64,000 nt of DNA from Parastagonospora avenae f. sp. tritici 18332-5. Taxonomy: Eukaryota; Ascomycota; Dothideomycetes; Pleosporales; Phaeosphaeriaceae. The stretch's first letter is position 1. Every line of letters begins with the position of its first letter. The notes below the pieces were generated by a model. That model ran no database searches and had not been told where the DNA came from. It saw only the letters and a list, made by a program, of their open reading frames with translations. The stretch covers positions 62,001 through 126,000 of the forward strand of contig JAFJTR010000056.1 of NCBI GenBank assembly GCA_022559985.1, given 5' to 3'. Positions 21,756 through 32,308 of this stretch are shown piece by piece. A program made the position numbers and the translations under genes.

Positions 21756-23839
21756 GTTGAACTCGTTGCTTTCGGATTTTGATTATGAAATTAGGTATTC
21801 AAGAAACTGGACCAGCCCAAAAGAATCGAAATAAGAATAAAGATAAACCGCACGGCAGCAACCTGACAGGAAAGTGTGGAGAGAAAAGAAGAAGACGGGG
21901 ACTGCAGAGGATATGTTCTTCGCATCCATCCCGCTTCTTCCTCCTAACATGAATCTCGAAACAAAGCCTGATCCCTAAACATGTCCAAGTAGCCAAGTCT
22001 TGCGTATTTGCTTCGTCTAGCCGATCTGAGCTTATCGCCTGCGTTGTTCGCGTGGCTCCGGGGCGGTATTGGTGACACTTGTTTGATGTGCAGCTCATGC
22101 AGCACGCCGGGTTTGGGGGGCGTTTCGGACGCGAACTTGGCGCCGACATGGGGATTTTGAGCCTCAGGCCATGGGAACTATAGCAGATCTGGGCGCAAGG
22201 AAAATAGCCATGCTGGGATTCCATTGGTGGGAAAATATGGTTTTGGGTTTGGGGATGAGAATGTGGTGGGACCTCAGTATGCGCTGTGTCGGCCGTGTGC
22301 TGTTGCCGTTATCGCAGCTGTTGAGAAATGGTGTGAACACAAGGAGAGCAGTCAGCAGGTACAACGTACGAAGACATACTAATTCAAGGAGTCGATAGGT
22401 ATGCATTTCTGTTGTTCTTGTTTGCCGTACCTCCTCCAGAAGCGCTTTTGCCGTACGATGCTAGCGCGTCATGGTCGGGCGACCCACCTCAATGCATCAA
22501 TACTTCGTCCTGATGTCTCTAGTCACCCTCCCTACTTCTGTCTGCTTTGCGATTCTGGGCTCTTGCTATCTCGGGATATTCTGTCCTTCGGTCAAAACAA
22601 TTGCGTATACTGTCTGCCTTGTCGCTCCCGCGTTGTCGAAGCCATCGAACATATCCCATGCGACGCGTCATCTCAAATCGCAGAAGTAACGTCCGCTATG
22701 GTACAGCTGGGCTAGCGGGTTCTCCACACACCATGGCCGATATGACTGTGTAGGCAGCTGAGTTGCCTAGATGAAAATAAATCCCCACCCGCACACACGA
22801 CCACGACCGTTGAAGAGGACCCCGAAGACTTTTTGTTGTCACGCGATCTTCTGTCACAGCAATCACTTAATATTTCGTGTACTGCTTGGACTTTCAAAGA
22901 TTGGGAATTGTCTTTTTTAAAGCGGCCTACGGGATTTGAGCGTAGGACTGCTACCCACCATACTCCGGAACGACTCGCATGATACCTACCGGATCAGAGT
23001 CGACAACTGTGTACATCTTGAGACATCGTATAATCTTCCAGCGCACTAACTCTAGTTTATGTGATTACGCTGCTGCAATCATCGTGATCCTAGCACGTCC
23101 AGTTGTTAACTGCAGTGTAAGCCGGCAACAAGTGCCATCGCTGCTGCGAACGATTTCTTTACCTCATATTCCGTGTTTGTCTCCTTCAAACTCCTTTCTT
23201 TATTACTAACTTCCCTGGGATCCAATATGTAGAAGAAAGTATTTGCTCTGTTGTGTACCCGCTTGCGATTGCTAGGCAATCACGGTATTACCATCGATAT
23301 ATACTGTGGTGTAATAGTTGCGCACGTGATCGGAGGATGAAGTAAGCAGTTAGTATATTAGATAGTCTCCTTCTGAGGACTTAGGACGACACCGACAACA
23401 ATCGAGAACTATTGAACTGCCTTATCTATCTTCCCTCAACCCGGCTGCGGGTCGATCCCCGGCACATATTTGCCATAAGAAGGTGGCATTACAACAATAC
23501 CCTGATGTATGCACTGTCTACGAAACATGAGGTCATGAGAGGAAGCATCATGCTCCTTGTGAGTTCACGATGCACTCTTCGAGGATGTTCCGCATCGTGA
23601 CTCGACGTACAATTCACTCCTCAAGGCAGCACGCCTGGTTCAGGCCCCAAGAGGGGGCTTGCGCTACTATTTCGACCCCCATTGCTATATATTCCACAAC
23701 TCACATGCCCTAGCTGCACAATAACCCCAACAGCTCTCTCAATCAACTCTCCACGACACCCTTCCTACCTACAACTTGCCTCGAATATTAACTACTCACC
23801 CATTGCTTATCAAGGCATATTTCACACCAAATTACCCCA
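21756..23839. other. Gene-poor stretch with a TATA box near its right end
   Basis: About 2.1 kb. Short open frames on both strands lack recognisable motifs and overlap each other. The tRNA-like GGGTCGATCCCC near 23450 has no matching arms. TATATATT at 23686-23693 may serve the gene at 23840. Confidence 0.4.
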
Positions 23840-24637
23840 ATGGCTCAATCACTTCGCACGCAAGAGTCCGACGTCACTCTCGTTGACCTCTTGAACAATC
23901 GCTTCGCTCCGATCCAGCAGACCCTTATGGGCTTCCTCGATGCCTACGCTGAAGTGAAACTTCGCCGCGTATGCAAGGCCCTCTCGTCATTAATTCTGGG
24001 CTACCGTGACTGGACTACATTCTTAGCAAGTTTTTCTCAGGCGCCCGGGATTTTCGCTCACACCAATCTCACTGGATCGGCATCATCATGGGTAATGTGT
24101 TCTTGGACTTTTTTTGCACGGACAGAGAACTTCATTCTAAACGACCCACTCCTGATCCTAGCCGTGCCCGAAAAGTATTTGTTTGTTGCTGTGATCTATT
24201 TGGAGGAACAGGGATATGTACCGATTCCTGCGGACAGCGAGATAGGCGCAAAGCACGACGAGTATCACGACCACATTTACGAGGAATACACACACCCGAC
24301 TCGCTCAACACAGGCCGATTACCAAGTCAATATCCTACTCGTTGAGCCCACATCCTCTTGTGCAGTCAAAGAGATGATGTGGACATCGTTTGACGTGACA
24401 ATCTGCTACAATTTTGTCACGTTGAACAAGGCATATTCGCTCTTCCCGTACCAGACCTTCGCAGAGAATACCGGCTACTACATGATGCCGATGATTGAAA
24501 ACATTGTGAGCCACCTGGACGGCAATAAAAACCGTGAGATCGCTGCAGCGGGATACGATTTGAAGGACGTTGCTTGGTATCCGGAAGAAGAGAAGTCCCT
24601 TATGGTTCGTCGTCGTTTTGGCAACGAACACTCCTGA
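23840..24637 (+). CDS. Uncharacterised protein, possibly F-box-like
   Basis: A single-exon frame of 265 residues with ATG at 23840. The N-terminal segment (LLNNRFAPIQQTLMGFLDAYAEVKLRRVCKALSSLI, residues ~15-50) has the Leu/Arg-Val-Cys-Lys spacing of a degenerate F-box. The rest is rich in aromatic residues, with an acidic stretch (KHDEYHDHIYEEYTHP) and no known motif. There is no signal peptide. An open stretch just past the stop (24689-24799) ends in YLWAYKDVEVVEYLDRLEKE, which reads like coding sequence and might be a lost last exon. The gene lies within a run of similar lineage-type genes. Function unknown. Confidence 0.5.
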   Translation: MAQSLRTQESDVTLVDLLNNRFAPIQQTLMGFLDAYAEVKLRRVCKALSSLILGYRDWTTFLASFSQAPGIFAHTNLTGSASSWVMCSWTFFARTENFILNDPLLILAVPEKYLFVAVIYLEEQGYVPIPADSEIGAKHDEYHDHIYEEYTHPTRSTQADYQVNILLVEPTSSCAVKEMMWTSFDVTICYNFVTLNKAYSLFPYQTFAENTGYYMMPMIENIVSHLDGNKNREIAAAGYDLKDVAWYPEEEKSLMVRRRFGNEHS

Positions 24638-25219
24638 TAATCGATTTGCCTACTGAATGAGTCGCTACATGCAAGTGCCTTGTCCCGGATGGCGCAATCG
24701 CGTCTTCAACATTCGATATACAGCTTTACCATACCCTATTTGTGGGCTTACAAGGACGTAGAGGTGGTGGAGTACCTGGATCGGCTGGAGAAGGAGTGAT
24801 TTGACGGGCAACAGGTCTGATATTGTGGGGAAGATGAGGGAAAAGAAGCCGACAATAAGTTTTGTGTCAGTCCTCGAGCCGAGCTCACCCCAGACATCAT
24901 TATGCCGCATGTAGTTCATGATTTAGCTCTTCTGCTCGGATGAGTGAGAGACTATTGAGTCAAAATCTATGAGAATAATTAAGTTCATTCCAACTCACAC
25001 TAGATTACGTGCCTTTACACCGCACACCATAAATGAAACGCCCACAACTGATACATAACATGGTGTCCATATGAGACCTCTGTCCGAGTTTGGTACTGCT
25101 TTTCACTCGCCTGTCGAGCTTCCGACACAAATACCGCGACCCTATCACCGCCTGGGCAGGTGCTCCAGTAATTCCCGCGCGCTTTGTCTGATGTCTAAAC
25201 GCTACGGCAATGTAAGTTA
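24638..25219. other. Intergenic region with a 36-codon open frame
   Basis: Contains the short ATG-initiated frame 24689-24799, whose C-terminal half is protein-like. It could be a cut-off exon of the upstream gene. I see nothing else. Confidence 0.3.
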
Positions 25220-26782
25220 GCCAAGGCTGTATTACCAGCAGAGCTGCGCAACGAGGTCTACAAATGGCTTTTCGCGCGAGAAGATCCGATCGTATACACA
25301 GGCGCGGGAAGGAGAGACAGAGAGCCAGATTTCCTTCCAGCTTACGACAAAGACGATGAAGAGATACCTTCCTTTACCCCGGAGGAAGGAATGGTCTTGC
25401 GCAAGCCCTCGCACGATCTCGGACCCAGTATAGCGATGCTATTTACGTGTCGCCAAATATTCCACGAGGCTGTAGGTGTTCTTTACGCAGGCAACAAAAT
25501 CATCGTTTCGGCGAATCTCAATACTCACAATGAGTACATGAGTCAGTTTCATGATGCTCGCGACTTTCTGTACCGTATCGGGACGCAGGTCGGTCACATC
25601 AAGGAAATCGAGATCGACATCAGTCCGTTATGCTTGGAAGGTTATTGCGATCGCATTCTGGAGCTCGGGCCAGATGAGCAGATCGACATTCTTCCACTTG
25701 CACGTTTGAAATGGGACCCACCATCTTCAACATGTGAAGTCCGCCTCGTGAATACAGGTCGAACTCTGGACCGCCGTGTTCACTTGGACTGGCCTGAGAA
25801 CCGAGCTCAGATGAGCAAAATCGACCTCCAACTTCTCGAAGAAATTGTGAAGGCTATGGGTAAGAATGGTGCGCTTAAAAAACATGGTCGTTTCGATCGA
25901 CTCATGGACAGGATCAAGCTCAGTCGAGATCTCGACATGGGATATGTGCACTATCCAACTACAGGCGCATATCAAGAAGCTGATAATCGGGTCATCATTC
26001 CGTTCGAGATCATAAGGGACGATAAAGGTCGATTCCGCCGTTTCCATCGGGTATCGTGGGCCCATACATCTGACCTGCATCCATTACCACCACGTGCTTA
26101 TCGAAAAGTCATGCGCTGGGCACTGGAAGGAGAAGATAACATCATCTTTGATCTGAATCGTCGGAACGTGTATGGTCTACCACTCAACATCCTGCAAGTG
26201 GATCGGAGCATGAGGAGCTTGGCTCTCCGATACCTTCCGTTCTACAATCAGATCACTATCATAATGACAACGAGTCTTCAAAATAGTAACTTCGACCATT
26301 AGAAGTCTCTTAAAGCCTGGTTGGAAGACTCTATCAGTGGTAGCTTTCCCACAGATATGGAAGAGCCTCCACCAAGTCACCCCGAGTCGCCCGCCATGAT
26401 CGTCCTCAAGGCCAATCTGGCAACTCTAGCCATATTAGCAGAACTCCGCGTCGAAGCCACCAGCTTTATCAGACTCACATACAAGTTACGATCGTATAGT
26501 CAGTTGCATTTCGAGCTGCGATCGACAGGCAAGGATGGGTTGGAAGAATGCCAGAATCACGTCACCACACTACCACTGCTAAGGAAGAGGCTATTCGTCT
26601 TGATATCTAGCATCATGGAAGATTATTCGTGGCGTAAAGACGACGATTGTCTTGAAATTGGGATCAATGGGTATGGCCAAATTATTGAGGCTACGTATCC
26701 GGGCATCTGCCACACAGGTCCTCAGTCCGTCGTCAACAAGGATTTAGACATGGATATTGATGCTCTCGAGCTCCTGGGATAG
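25220..26782 (+). pseudogene. 2EXR/F-box-like protein gene with in-frame TAG and no start codon
   Basis: One frame (~520 codons) runs from 25220 to a stop at 26780-26782 and is interrupted only by TAG at 26300-26302. It opens with LPAELRNEVYKWLF, the 2EXR/F-box-like signature, then MLFTCRQIFHEAVGVLYAGN, also typical of that family. After the TAG the frame continues for 160 codons in good protein-like sequence. No ATG precedes the first block; the frame is closed by a stop at 25196. One reading is a decayed gene. Another is an intron from GTGTAT at 26168 to the AG of the TAG itself: 135 nt, in phase, with a TAAC branch-like site. That would remove the stop. RNA would decide. If expressed, the role is unknown. 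Confidence 0.5.
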
Positions 26783-27478
26783 ACTTGGATGAAAAGTCTA
26801 GAGGGTCAAGTCTTCCTGGAGACCGGATCTAGGGCACTGTGCCGCTTTGTCTCGTTGCGTTCATCATGGCCTGAACGGAACATCGCACCGAACGAAAGTG
26901 CGTTATTAAAAGCCTTGTGGAAATCCCTTTATTGCCAAGATTGGACGACGGAATCTAGCTCATCTTGGTCTTTCGGGTATGGCGATCGCGGATTGGATAC
27001 CAGATGATCTTGTCGTTCGTAGACAAGGAGAGTGCGACATGATTAAGGATGTACTCGTAAACTTGAGCGTCTGTCGGCAAGCCCTTGGAATTGATTGCTG
27101 ATGCGTAAATATCCAGCGGTGGAACGGTTTCTGCATTTTCGATCACACGGCACAAAACTTAAGCACGACTCACGAGGTCGTAGTCTTTTCATTCCCTCAA
27201 ATTGTACTTATAGCTATTTTACCAATCGCAATATTGGAATCCTGCTTTGATTTTTGAGTATAGCAATACAAGTATCATCATGCCTTCGCTCTCAATCTGC
27301 TCTTGCTCTTTCACTTTAGGCATGACCGCTCGAAGTGAATGTGTGAATATTTATCACTAGGCCGCTTAGCTCTTTACTTCAAATTCTGCAAGCTCTTCGA
27401 CCAAAACAACAACACCGAAGCAGCGGCCAACTACTACCGGAACTTTTTTTGTCAATTGAGAACAATAGCTAACACAAC
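26783..27478. other. Intergenic region
   Basis: About 700 bases, including a C/A-rich leader before 27479. No gene is supported. Confidence 0.4.
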
Positions 27479-29054
27479 ATGTCAGTGCCAAAACGGCCAA
27501 TTGATCCGCGCTGGATCCAGCAAGAGCTCATGCCCTACCTCCGGTGCGCATTCAGCCACGAGCTAGCATACGATGCGGACATCAGCTCCGAAGTATTCCT
27601 GGCTATTGAGCGCGCTCTGAAGAAGGCCGTAAGTACCCCGCACCATGATGTTTGTTCATGAGAGGCTCACATATCCAGGACTACCACAGCGACGGCGACG
27701 ACCTCGTCTTTGAACGTATCTGCCAGGCGATCCAATTTCGACACATGAACCTCGCTCCAGACCTGAGTCCCGCCACGGAAAATCTCGGGACGTTGGCTGC
27801 ATTTCTGCTACGACGGGTGCAACTGAAGGGCCCGTTTGAGCTTCTGGGTAGGATGAATGTTGCGAGCGGTGCGTGGCGCGAGAATGAAGAAGGACGACTT
27901 GAGGGATTGAGACTGGCTGCTAAGCAGGAGAAGAAGGGTATGCGGCTGTCCTGATGCAATTTTGACTCTTGCTAATAACCGCAGATAACCTCACTTTTGT
28001 CCTCGATCCCCCGCCCAAAGCCGCGCCCGCCGAGGGCGAGATCGATCCGCGTCTAATAAATGCGCTTCCAGGCCATTATGTGGCTCCGAGTCTCCGGGGT
28101 ACGCTCACTGTAGTAGAGGATCAGTACCACCGAGAATCGAATGAGAAATTGACAAACTATCGCCAACAGCAGCGACAAGCACAGCAAGCCGCTGCAAATC
28201 TTCCTGCTCAGCATCGCGCTCCGGTCCCTGAGACCGAAAACTGGCAGCAGTACCCGCAAAACGCATTGCCTGTCAAAACTCTTGCACTGGCGTACGTGCA
28301 GGGAATGAAGCAGCAGTACACGCCCAACGCAATGCCTCTCAAGACTCTTACGCCAGCGTACATGCGAGGATCAGGACAGCAACAGCACCCGCAGCCCATG
28401 CAAGCTACTCATGAACCATATAGTCCGCCGGCGATGACACAGCCACCCGGAAGTCCGCCCTCACAGGATAGCACTCCATATGCCTACCAGCCGTCTCCGA
28501 TGCCTGTCCCACAACAGCAACAGATGTACCATTACCCAGTTCAGCAAACAGCAATGCAAGCCCAATGGCTCGATCCCAGTACCAACGCTATCCCCTTGAT
28601 GGGTCCGCCTGCAAACGCTCTCCCTGTGATGAGTCCGCCTACAAACTCTCTCTCCATGACGAGTCCGCCCACAAACGCCGTATACCAACCGCATCATACA
28701 CCAACCTCCATCCCCATCGCAGACATCGCCCACCTACACGGCAACCAGTGGACCGAGGTTGTCGAGCAGCGGGCGCACGACTTCAATCACCAGTCGCACC
28801 TGCGAGCCAACAGCTATCAACAGCCTACGATGCCAACGCCGCAGCACTCAAACCCCGCGAACCCTGCCGGTATGTTCGATCAAGTCACGATGTATCAGTC
28901 CGCACCAGCGCTATCACAACAGACATACCAGCAGACTCCGAAGCCCAAAGCCCAAAGCCTCGTCTATCATCCTAGCTTCTCCAACGTGACGAGCGCATTC
29001 CCCGATGTCGATTCGATCTATTGGTCGATGCAGAAGGGCCGAGGACAACAGTAA
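27479..29054 (+). CDS. Unknown protein with Gln/Pro-rich repeat tail
   Basis: Three exons, 27479-27628, 27679-27937 and 27985-29054, with introns of 50 and 47 nt (branch GCTAATAAC in the second), encode 492 residues. Residues 1 to about 135 are a compact helical-looking region (FSHELAYDADISSEVFLAIE, then LVFERICQAIQFRHM). From about 170 on the chain is low complexity and rich in Gln, Pro, Met and Asn. It contains two copies of a 15-residue unit (NALPVKTLALAYVQG, NAMPLKTLTPAYMRG) and three tandem decapeptides ending in PP. There is no signal peptide or membrane segment. Low-complexity Q/P tails of this kind occur in RNA-binding or transcription-related proteins, but no such domain is visible. 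Function unknown. Confidence 0.6.
28581..28670 (+). repeat. 30-bp coding minisatellite, three units
   Basis: Three consecutive 30-bp units each encode a decapeptide of the pattern [TA]N[AS][IL]xxM/TxPP, and a fourth partial unit follows at 28671. The units have diverged at several positions. Confidence 0.8.
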
Positions 29055-30001
29055 TGGCGACGACGTGTGCATGACATGGGAGATTTATCCGTGGCATTGA
29101 GCTCCGAAGCAGTTCGCGATTCGATGTTGTCATGGGCTTGCGCAAGGGTTCAGTTCGTCATTGGTAGATCCCACGTCATCCCGTGGGATAGCAGAGGTTC
29201 CGGCGAAATGGTAATCAAGCGTCAAGGGGTCCTCATCGAGCGTCCGTGGAGGGTCTGCGTTGACGATGTGAAGTTACTGAACCTTCGAGGATGGAGGTAT
29301 GCATGGTTGAGAGATTGGATCGACGTCTCGGTGGTGATGCAGGGTGCTTGGGAGGTGATGGGAATTTTAGGTTTCGCAGAGTATTGACAACACCGCGTCT
29401 GTGTCTTGATACAATTGACGAAGTAATTACCACACATAACTTGACAATTGAAGGGAACCCAACGGCGCAAACGTGCGCCCAGTAATACCGCTACAGCGTC
29501 ACAATGCCATTGTACCTGATCCACATTGTCTTCATGACGATAGAACAAAAAAGATCTCCGATGTTGAACATTAAGTTGACGAGTCGCCTAGGCATCCGCG
29601 CTTAACCGGACCGGCAGGCGTCCGACCAGATGCATCGACATCAGTGGCGTTCTCGCGACCAGAAGAGGTAGCCGCACTAAACCGATTGAGGCACTGGTAT
29701 GCTGATGTACAGGAACGGCGTCAGCGCCAGCTCGCCAGTAGGGTAGCGAGATCTGCACCCTGCATTGCGGATCGATATCTCACAGATGGGATTTTTGACG
29801 ACAGATGGCCGAGGCGGAAGAAGGGATGACGAATCGAATGGGCGAGCTTCGTCGTGACAACATGTGATGGAATAGGGAGGGAATATAGATATCAATCTTC
29901 CGGGACCTTCTGGGATTGGAAGTACGGATGTCGCTGCCATCTTCCTTCTGGTTTACACTCTTCCTTGTACGCGTCAACAGCCTTTTTGAGCATCTTCAAT
30001 C
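29055..30001. other. Intergenic region before the lipase gene
   Basis: About 950 bases. A 106-codon plus-strand frame at 29067-29387 and a non-ATG frame at 29644-29829 lack motifs, and I do not call them genes. Confidence 0.35.
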
Positions 30002-31489
30002 ATGCGTTGCAGCGTGCCATCATTGGCTCTTTTGAGCTTGATCCCAGCGGCCATAGCAGCTCCTGCGCCTATTGCTGAACCATCTCCAGTACAAGCACCG
30101 GCACCGACACCTGCTCCATCACTTGATGATGCAGTGGCACTGGAAGAGCGACAACTCGGTGGCCTTTTGAGTGGCATCCTAGGCGGTGTCAATGGCGTTG
30201 TGACCGGCCTCCTTGGAAGTGTCGAGAGTGCTGCAGCAGCAAAGAACCCACTGGCTGTCGGTTCTGCTCTGGTCAAGATCAAAGCACCTAACCGACCCAG
30301 CAATATTGCAGACTGTATGACACGAGCATCAAAAGTCTGGGCTAGCCCTACTGGCCGAACGGACATCTACCCTGCTATCGCATCCCAAGTTGCTGTCGGT
30401 CTTGGTCCTTTGCTCGATGGAACGCTCCTCACTGCTCTGACGGGGGGTCTTCCAGTGGGTGAAAACAGCATCAACAACAACAATCCCAAGCCTCCCAGGA
30501 GTGTGTGGAACATCAAGGGCGACGCTCCATTCTCGCTTTCGGAGGACGCACTACGCAAAGCCATCTTCATTCCCCCAACCTTTAAGTATGGCGTCGGTAA
30601 AAAGCGTCCCGTCATCATGGTTCCAGGAACTGGTGCATACGGAGGTGTCAATTTCGCCAACAACCTGCGAAAACTGCTGGTAGATCAGCCCTTTGCCGAT
30701 CCAGTCTGGCTCAACATCCCCGGCGCCATGTTGGGTGATGCACAGCTCAACTCTGAATACGTCGCATACGCCATCAACTACATTTCAGCAATCTCCAAGT
30801 CCAACTCGAACAACATGGCCGTCATTTCATGGTCGCAAGGCGGTCTCGACACCCAATGGGCGTTCAAGTACTGGCCGTCAACCCGCAAGGTCGTGAAGGA
30901 CTTCTTGCCCATCAGCCCCGATTTCCGCGGCACCGTTCTCGCCAACGCGCTGTGCTTGACACCAGACTCGAACCTGATGTTGAACCCACTCTGCCCTCCA
31001 TCAGTCATCCAGCAAGAAGCGACATCCGACTACGTCAACACACTCCGGACAGACAATGGAGATAGCGCGTACGTCCCGACCACGACGTTCTACTCAGGCT
31101 TCTTCGACGAGATTGTCGAGCCGCAGCAAGGCAATTTTGCATCCGCATTCATGAACGACGGAAGGAACGTCGGCGTGTCGAACAACGAGGTACAGAAGGT
31201 CTGCGCGGGAGGTCTGGCAGGGACGTTTTACGGTCATGCTGGTGTACTGTTCAATCCGCTCACATATGCTTTGATTGTCGACGCGCTGACCCATGATGGA
31301 CCGGGAAACCCTAGCCGTCTCAATCTTGCGAGTGTGTGTAGCACATATGCTGCACCTGGGCTGGACCTGGACGACGTCATTGCGACGACTGGACTGATCC
31401 CGATTGCGGGTGTATTGTTGCTCGCAACCCCAGACAAGAGCATTGCAGAGCCACAGCTGAAGGGCTATGCGAGGTCAATAATGATGTAA
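30002..31489 (+). CDS. Secreted lipase of the Candida antarctica lipase B (CalB) type
   Basis: Intronless frame of 495 residues. Residues 1 to about 19 are a signal peptide (LALLSLIPAAIAAPAP), followed by a Pro/Ala-rich stretch and a possible propeptide boundary at LEERQL. The catalytic triad is visible: Ser278 in SWSQGG, Asp369 in FFDEIVEP and His412 in YGHAGV. VPGTGAYGG is the CalB-type oxyanion loop, and PDFRGTVLA matches the block after the nucleophile elbow. Family enzymes hydrolyse triglycerides and esters outside the cell and lack strong interfacial activation. The protein is longer than CalB (about 317 residues), mainly at the N terminus (residues 20-120), which holds a Gly/Leu-rich segment (LGGLLSGILGGVNGVVTGLL). 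No anomaly is seen in the catalytic core. Confidence 0.88.
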   Translation: MRCSVPSLALLSLIPAAIAAPAPIAEPSPVQAPAPTPAPSLDDAVALEERQLGGLLSGILGGVNGVVTGLLGSVESAAAAKNPLAVGSALVKIKAPNRPSNIADCMTRASKVWASPTGRTDIYPAIASQVAVGLGPLLDGTLLTALTGGLPVGENSINNNNPKPPRSVWNIKGDAPFSLSEDALRKAIFIPPTFKYGVGKKRPVIMVPGTGAYGGVNFANNLRKLLVDQPFADPVWLNIPGAMLGDAQLNSEYVAYAINYISAISKSNSNNMAVISWSQGGLDTQWAFKYWPSTRKVVKDFLPISPDFRGTVLANALCLTPDSNLMLNPLCPPSVIQQEATSDYVNTLRTDNGDSAYVPTTTFYSGFFDEIVEPQQGNFASAFMNDGRNVGVSNNEVQKVCAGGLAGTFYGHAGVLFNPLTYALIVDALTHDGPGNPSRLNLASVCSTYAAPGLDLDDVIATTGLIPIAGVLLLATPDKSIAEPQLKGYARSIMM

Positions 31490-32308
31490 TGTTTAGTTTC
31501 ATAGTAATGTTTTACTCCTGATACTGCGGACATTGTCTCATTTCCATTTGGACTCCGGGTTGTTGTAGTGAGGGGGTCGGAGTACTGCTGCGTATTGCTT
31601 TCGGCCGAAGTCGGATCGGAGATGTTTTTCGCCGACCGAGCAAGCCTCATCCCATCCTTTCAACAACCTTGGACCCTGCTTTAGATATGCAGCTGACCAG
31701 CATCGTGAGAACAAACGTTCTGAACTGAGGTATCGACCTAGGACAAAACTCCGCACCGGTGTGGGAGGCCTAATACTGGTTTACGATTCGCTATCAAAGT
31801 GCAGCTTCCTCGCTGACTCAGATTGGGTTATGATGTGCGATCGCACGAGCTGTGATGCAAATCTGACTGTATGGCTGCTAGTATACATAGACGGCTTTCC
31901 GTTTGTCCATTTTGCCGTCTCAGTTTTCCAATTGGAGTATGTGACAGCAGGGCTTCTATGGTAAGAATTTAGAAGCACTGGCTGGACTGGTTGCCTGATT
32001 CAACACTCGCCTATTCCGATATTGGCGCGTATCGCAGTCATCGAAAGGCTCGAACGAGCAACTCATATAACGCAGCTTATATAACCTACGAGGCATTCAC
32101 CTGCTGTGAGGCCCAACACGTGCCGCAGCGTCATTGTCGCAGGGCTGGTTGCATCTTCGAGCGCATCGGAGCCGCGTCTTTAGCCATCGCCGACATTCGA
32201 ACAAGCGCCCTCAGCCCTAAAGCCGACAAGGCATCCGGATTCTCGTCCGGCTCTCCTCTGCGATTTGCCGATTACCTGGCTCCAGTATCCAACAGACACA
32301 TTGGCGCC
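31490..32308. other. Promoter region of the first Zn2Cys6 regulator
   Basis: About 820 bases. The frame of the next gene is open upstream of its ATG to 31991, but that part is not protein-like. No gene is supported. Confidence 0.4.

Noticed and set aside
23440..23470. tRNA-like GGGTCGATCCCC sequence
   Set aside because: The T-arm pattern is imperfect and no acceptor stem, D-arm or anticodon arm forms around it.
29067..29387. A 106-codon plus-strand frame just after the Gln/Pro-rich protein gene
   Set aside because: It begins 12 bases after the previous stop, has no motif, and shows no splice sites that would extend the upstream gene into it.
31991..32308. N-terminal extension of the first Zn2Cys6 regulator upstream of its ATG
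   Set aside because: The frame is open, but the sequence is not protein-like and the ATG at 32309 has a good context (GCCATGT).
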